Shown piece by piece: positions 23,301-25,473 of a DNA stretch of 25,473 nucleotides (position 1 is the first letter of the stretch; the number at the start of each line of letters is the position of its first letter). Position numbers and translations under genes: made by a program. This stretch comes from Andalucia godoyi (taxonomy: Eukaryota; Discoba; Jakobea; Jakobida; Andaluciidae): positions 276,402-301,874 of the forward strand of contig VRVR01000032.1 of assembly GCA_009859145.1 (NCBI GenBank), written 5' to 3'. The notes under the pieces were generated by a model, which saw only the letters and a program-made list of their open reading frames with translations, made no database searches and was not told the DNA's origin.

Positions 23301-25349
23301 AAGTCTCCCCCGGCACTGGGGCTTGATGTGATCGTTTGTCGTCCTAACGCTTCCGGTTCTGGTTCCTGTTCCTTGCAGTCCAGAATCCGTCTTGATCGAA
23401 AGCAGGGAACATCGTCGATCTTCCATTTTGATACACTGTCTTCCCCTCGTGAGACGGATGTGCCAGACTTGGTTGCCCTGTTGACAGCGTTTCTGAACGA
23501 GGATCTGATGTCCAAGTCTGTGCTTTCGTGTGAGCTGGTCGCCCCACCTGTCGTCCAGGTTGTGTCTGCTCGTGGTCCATCTCTTTCGTCCTGCACACGA
23601 TCCGAATTCACAGCCGCTTTCCATGCAAACATGAATCCTTTTCTCAATTATTTTGCAACTCATTATGAAGCAATTTTCACGGATGCAGTGCATGCCCTGT
23701 ATGACGTTAACCCTGGACTATCGGATGGCGTGTTGGCAATGGATAATCGAGAAGGCGCTGTGAAACGGTGGATGCAAATGATCGTTCTGAATCCGAAGCA
23801 TGAGGATGCATTTTCCCGTTTCCACGATTTCCTGTCTCACCATCATGTACTATTCGAGGATGTCAACGCCATTCTCTTTCCACCTTTTGCGAGTATTCCG
23901 ACCCGCGCTGCTTCCCAAGCGCCCACTGCGCATGGAGCGGCATCTTCGTCGCAGGCGTCGCGGCCACATGATGCACCCTTTTCAATCGGCAATCTTCCTT
24001 CCCGGTCGCAGTTTTTGCAGATTTACCACGAGAATGCCTCGTCCATCCATGACTATCTGGTCCAGCATGATCAGTTGATGAAGGATGCGGTTGCCAGCCT
24101 TCCAATTGCGCAAGGAAAAGGATGGACCAGTGTCCTGGCTCGCAAACTCGGGGAGTCGCCTCCGCAAGCTGCGCAGTGGTTTGTCGGCAGCTGTTTATCC
24201 GTCTCGGATCAGTCATTGAAAGACTTCTGGACTTTTCTCAATGTTCAAGGATCAAACATTCTGAACGGGTTCATTTCTGTTTTCAATGCCCATTCTCCAG
24301 GCATGCAGCACACACAGCCTGCTCGAGTGCCGCCCGGCGTTGGGATTATTCTGACTGTAACCCCCGAAGAGGGCACAGCCGTCAAAGTCGCATTCATCCA
24401 GCTGTGTGACGTTGGAAAGACAGCAAAGAATGTTTCAGAGAATAGTCGTAACCAGCTCCTGGAATCTCTTTGCGGGAAGGAGGATCCTTCCTTACCTGAC
24501 TTTTTGGATTTCAAGCGCGTGTCTGTGGAGTGCATTGAGGCCAGGACGAAGCTTTCCGACGACCACGACCATCTTCTGAGGTTCCAGACTTACGTTTTCC
24601 GAAACAAGAGCCGCGGCAATGCGGAAGTGTACCGGCTGCATCACATCAGCTTTGGCGACGTCCAAGGATCAGTTCATTTTGCGGTAGTCGTGCCCCAGTT
24701 ACTGCTGCATTTCAAGCCGTCGCACGTCCTTGTCTCGGGTGTTTGTGCCGGGTATCCGGGATACAACGACATTGGCTTCGGGACCGTCGTTGTGGCAACG
24801 GATGTGTTTAGTGTGACACAAGGCAAGGCGACGCACGAAAGCATGAAATTCGACATTGAAAGGATCACCCTGAATTCTGCGCCGGGTGCGAATCTCCAAG
24901 CACTGATCTCCAACACAGTGAGCGTGTGGAATGCAAAGATCGAGGATCCATCTTCTGGCATAGCGACGTTCATTGCGGCTTCCGCGGCCGCCAAAAGGAT
25001 GCCGAGTTCCACTTCCCCGAATGACATCCCGATCAAGGCCAATGCACTGACCGGCTCGATTGGCTGTGCAGTGGACTTTGTCAAGGAGGATCTCCAAAAC
25101 AAAGCAGGATGGGACCAGCTGCGCAGAGATACCGCATCCCGCAAGCTGCGTGCCATCGAGATGGAAGGCGTTGGAATTGCCAAGGCGATTGAGAATGAAC
25201 CCAGGAAACCAATCTTCTTGTTCCAAAAGGCAGTGATGGACTTCGCAGGATCGCGAACGGACGCTGCAAAGCCGTATGCTTCCTTCACTAGCGCTCTGTT
25301 CGCCGCGCAGTTCCTGTTCTGCAGTGTTCTGCCCGAGTTGTACGAGTAG
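20382..25349 (+). CDS. Kelch - Roc - COR - tandem helical - PNP protein (ROCO-PNP fusion)
   Basis: The 1655 residues start at ATG 20382. Residues about 20-295 form a Kelch propeller of five to six repeats (IYVLGG, IYAIGG, IYAMGG, ILAIGG with following W-x-x-x-x-M motifs). A Roc GTPase domain follows: P-loop GNARVGKT (391-398, K397), a Ser/Pro-rich insert, switch-II DFAGQ (547-551) and IGTHGG (621-626) where most Roc domains have THxD. The COR region runs about 670-1000 with an Asp-rich loop near 797-820 and a winged-helix-like part (KTVYKYLLENAG). Two similar helical domains (about 1075-1165 and 1205-1303) precede a C-terminal PNP domain (about 1320-1650): ILTVTPEEG, SGVCAG (1453-1457 loop), IEMEG (E1595) and VMDFAG (D1620). 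The plan is sensor propeller, dimerising G-protein switch and nucleoside-cleaving output, as in immune STAND/NLR proteins. Family assignments are firm; function is inference. Confidence 0.9.
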   Translation: MNQNLVQQWEAVNRRESYGVWMPGPRLQTIQNFWSAAVMSNGRIYVIGNGDQVEILDTPVSSSASAWRRTRGPSLTRGLPSSWTAVELNGAIFCVGGNDVHRLEDSADAQWRLLDPKLRSFRTSHCAVSLKGRIYVLGGSSEPNDLSSIENYDPQKDGWFLESHSMNVGRKQFASVADPTHKCIYAIGGYSYEGGLASVERRDLRAEKWSLMAPMSMRRYGHSAVFVCGLIYAMGGCGIRNVEIYEPRMNKWFEGPSLSVVRHYGAAVSIDNRILAIGGSDEGSTEILHLILAADCSVSARCRAVSSPSSESGFDLCLSSAEYLVRNKVVAPLETPTSDPSNRSLLDDLDASRPLGFPVPSVKEVKIDISDIEIDDDVWVRPSRVRLLVVGNARVGKTSLIKNLSSGGTEFDTNENSTEVGDVKTMEISIRNHAWVDTTHGTGTTLLSRLMQQQVEKGKPEMMAPLRNTVDTTSGQASEEPAMPPPASAHVDNSASPTTESQVPSGSTSQPSPNVPRERVIATERIDVTTRVLTELEKETLSVSVLDFAGQNVFRVFDPLFFGTKSLYFCVFNLRVLHDAHGKGFLEKAIEENVISWLRIIANVGACNVSMHGTLSKVVLIGTHGGFAHNETSQQREAFLKAINAFIKRFLEQPQLGAFFEVCRFRSNLCFMIVENNPRHRDDSLRQGQVRMMKWLSKTIEEFHRRLPKVLLRNLVLEQMCRECKDVVLAVDSIRDRIRGIASVCRTNIEMKKCFDDLVALGCFFACSSDGHMIVLQPDAFIQTCAQLIPQTQDHNDGDVDNNGIDDDDSDDNGHGEGVGGIMSVHHSEKTVYKYLLENAGIIPYETAKLILEGHLLANEIGPADSHSLVANQVLAMLVTLGVVVPMDPESKLAFFPQWHRHCDSLIGSPDTLESRWKTECSEKVGFKLVSCSVRCVGLGHLIGIIDGIVTDLHFWRFITFLGKRSLYPDISLKSPPALGLDVIVCRPNASGSGSCSLQSRIRLDRKQGTSSIFHFDTLSSPRETDVPDLVALLTAFLNEDLMSKSVLSCELVAPPVVQVVSARGPSLSSCTRSEFTAAFHANMNPFLNYFATHYEAIFTDAVHALYDVNPGLSDGVLAMDNREGAVKRWMQMIVLNPKHEDAFSRFHDFLSHHHVLFEDVNAILFPPFASIPTRAASQAPTAHGAASSSQASRPHDAPFSIGNLPSRSQFLQIYHENASSIHDYLVQHDQLMKDAVASLPIAQGKGWTSVLARKLGESPPQAAQWFVGSCLSVSDQSLKDFWTFLNVQGSNILNGFISVFNAHSPGMQHTQPARVPPGVGIILTVTPEEGTAVKVAFIQLCDVGKTAKNVSENSRNQLLESLCGKEDPSLPDFLDFKRVSVECIEARTKLSDDHDHLLRFQTYVFRNKSRGNAEVYRLHHISFGDVQGSVHFAVVVPQLLLHFKPSHVLVSGVCAGYPGYNDIGFGTVVVATDVFSVTQGKATHESMKFDIERITLNSAPGANLQALISNTVSVWNAKIEDPSSGIATFIAASAAAKRMPSSTSPNDIPIKANALTGSIGCAVDFVKEDLQNKAGWDQLRRDTASRKLRAIEMEGVGIAKAIENEPRKPIFLFQKAVMDFAGSRTDAAKPYASFTSALFAAQFLFCSVLPELYE
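22760..22826 (+). repeat. Imperfect GAT trinucleotide tract coding for an Asp/Asn-rich loop
   Basis: GAT/AAT-rich codons encode an acidic loop inside the COR region of the Kelch-Roc-COR-PNP protein. It resembles the Asp-rich tract in the other PNP gene and is probably a disordered, slippage-prone linker. Confidence 0.8.
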
Positions 25350-25473
25350 CAAGGTTGTTCAGATATTCTTCAGTTTCTGATGGCGAAATGGTTGTCCGCA
25401 ATTCGTTGTACGTACTTCACCGTGTGAAAGGCTGAACGCTTGCGTCGTCAAATGAATTTTTCCAATGTATTGT
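25350..25473. other. 3' flank of the Kelch-Roc-COR-PNP gene
   Basis: These 124 bases to the window end contain no gene and no AATAAA hexamer; presumably 3' UTR. Confidence 0.5.

Noticed and set aside
22863-23693. 276-codon minus-strand frame opposite the COR region
   Set aside because: Antisense to the continuous 1655-residue frame and rich in residues typical of shadow frames.
1-25473. Bacterial origin of the window, suggested by the GmrSD-like and PNP genes
   Set aside because: UBR box, Kelch-ROCO, protein kinase fused to a GB1-type GTPase, glycosylated one-pass membrane protein, large spacers and splice-like sites argue for a eukaryote.
1-25473. CRISPR array, rRNA, tRNA or integrated virus
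   Set aside because: No regularly spaced repeats, no rRNA-like or obvious tRNA-like sequence, and no capsid, integrase or polymerase genes were seen. I could not run a covariance search for RNAs.

Overview
The window looks like nuclear DNA of a unicellular or simple eukaryote with few introns. The evidence is multidomain proteins of 650-1650 residues in single open frames, eukaryote-typical modules (Kelch propeller, Roc-COR, protein kinase, GB1/RHD3-type large GTPase, UBR zinc finger, N-glycosylated one-pass membrane protein), genes on alternating strands with long spacers, a CT/CA microsatellite and splice-site-like sequences just upstream of two start codons. I see no ribosome-binding sites or operon packing. 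I cannot name the lineage from sequence alone.

Layout, left to right. 1-639 (minus): cut-off end of a membrane protein gene. 917-2974 (minus): a eukaryotic GmrSD-like protein (DUF262 plus DUF1524/HNH). 3420-5390 (plus, divergent from it): a protein with an interrupted nucleoside-phosphorylase (PNP) domain, coiled coil and C-terminal domain. 5578-6726 (minus): a one-pass surface protein whose 5' end is probably shifted in frame. 7017-8178: spacer. 8179-12183 (minus): GB1-type GTPase - TPR-like helices - ankyrin repeats - UBR box. 12194-12612 (minus): possible decayed reading frame. 12613-13866: leader region containing a near-perfect 790-bp tandem duplication, which may be an assembly error. 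13867-18126 (plus, divergent from the UBR gene): protein kinase - GB1-type GTPase - TPR, a partial paralogue of the UBR protein. 18127-20381: spacer with a possible 130-residue gene, a microsatellite and a relic of the C-terminal domain of the first PNP gene. 20382-25349 (plus): a 1655-residue Kelch - Roc - COR - two similar helical domains - PNP protein.

Taken together, the window concentrates proteins built like innate-immune or stress sensors. Switch NTPases (two GB1-type GTPases, one Roc-COR) are joined to sensor repeats (Kelch, TPR, ankyrin) and to likely output domains (PNP, kinase, UBR box). Next to them sits a homologue of a bacterial modification-dependent restriction enzyme. PNP domains fused to signalling NTPases are known as nucleotide-cleaving effectors in bacterial defence and in fungal NLR-like proteins. 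A defence role here is inference from architecture and clustering. The strongest novelty candidates are the Kelch-ROCO-PNP protein and the two paralogous GB1-GTPase proteins, which share a G domain but carry different flanking modules.

The sequence quality deserves caution. Single-base differences cluster at the junction of the tandem duplication, and apparent frame changes occur near positions 345 and 6785, so some broken frames may be sequencing or assembly errors.
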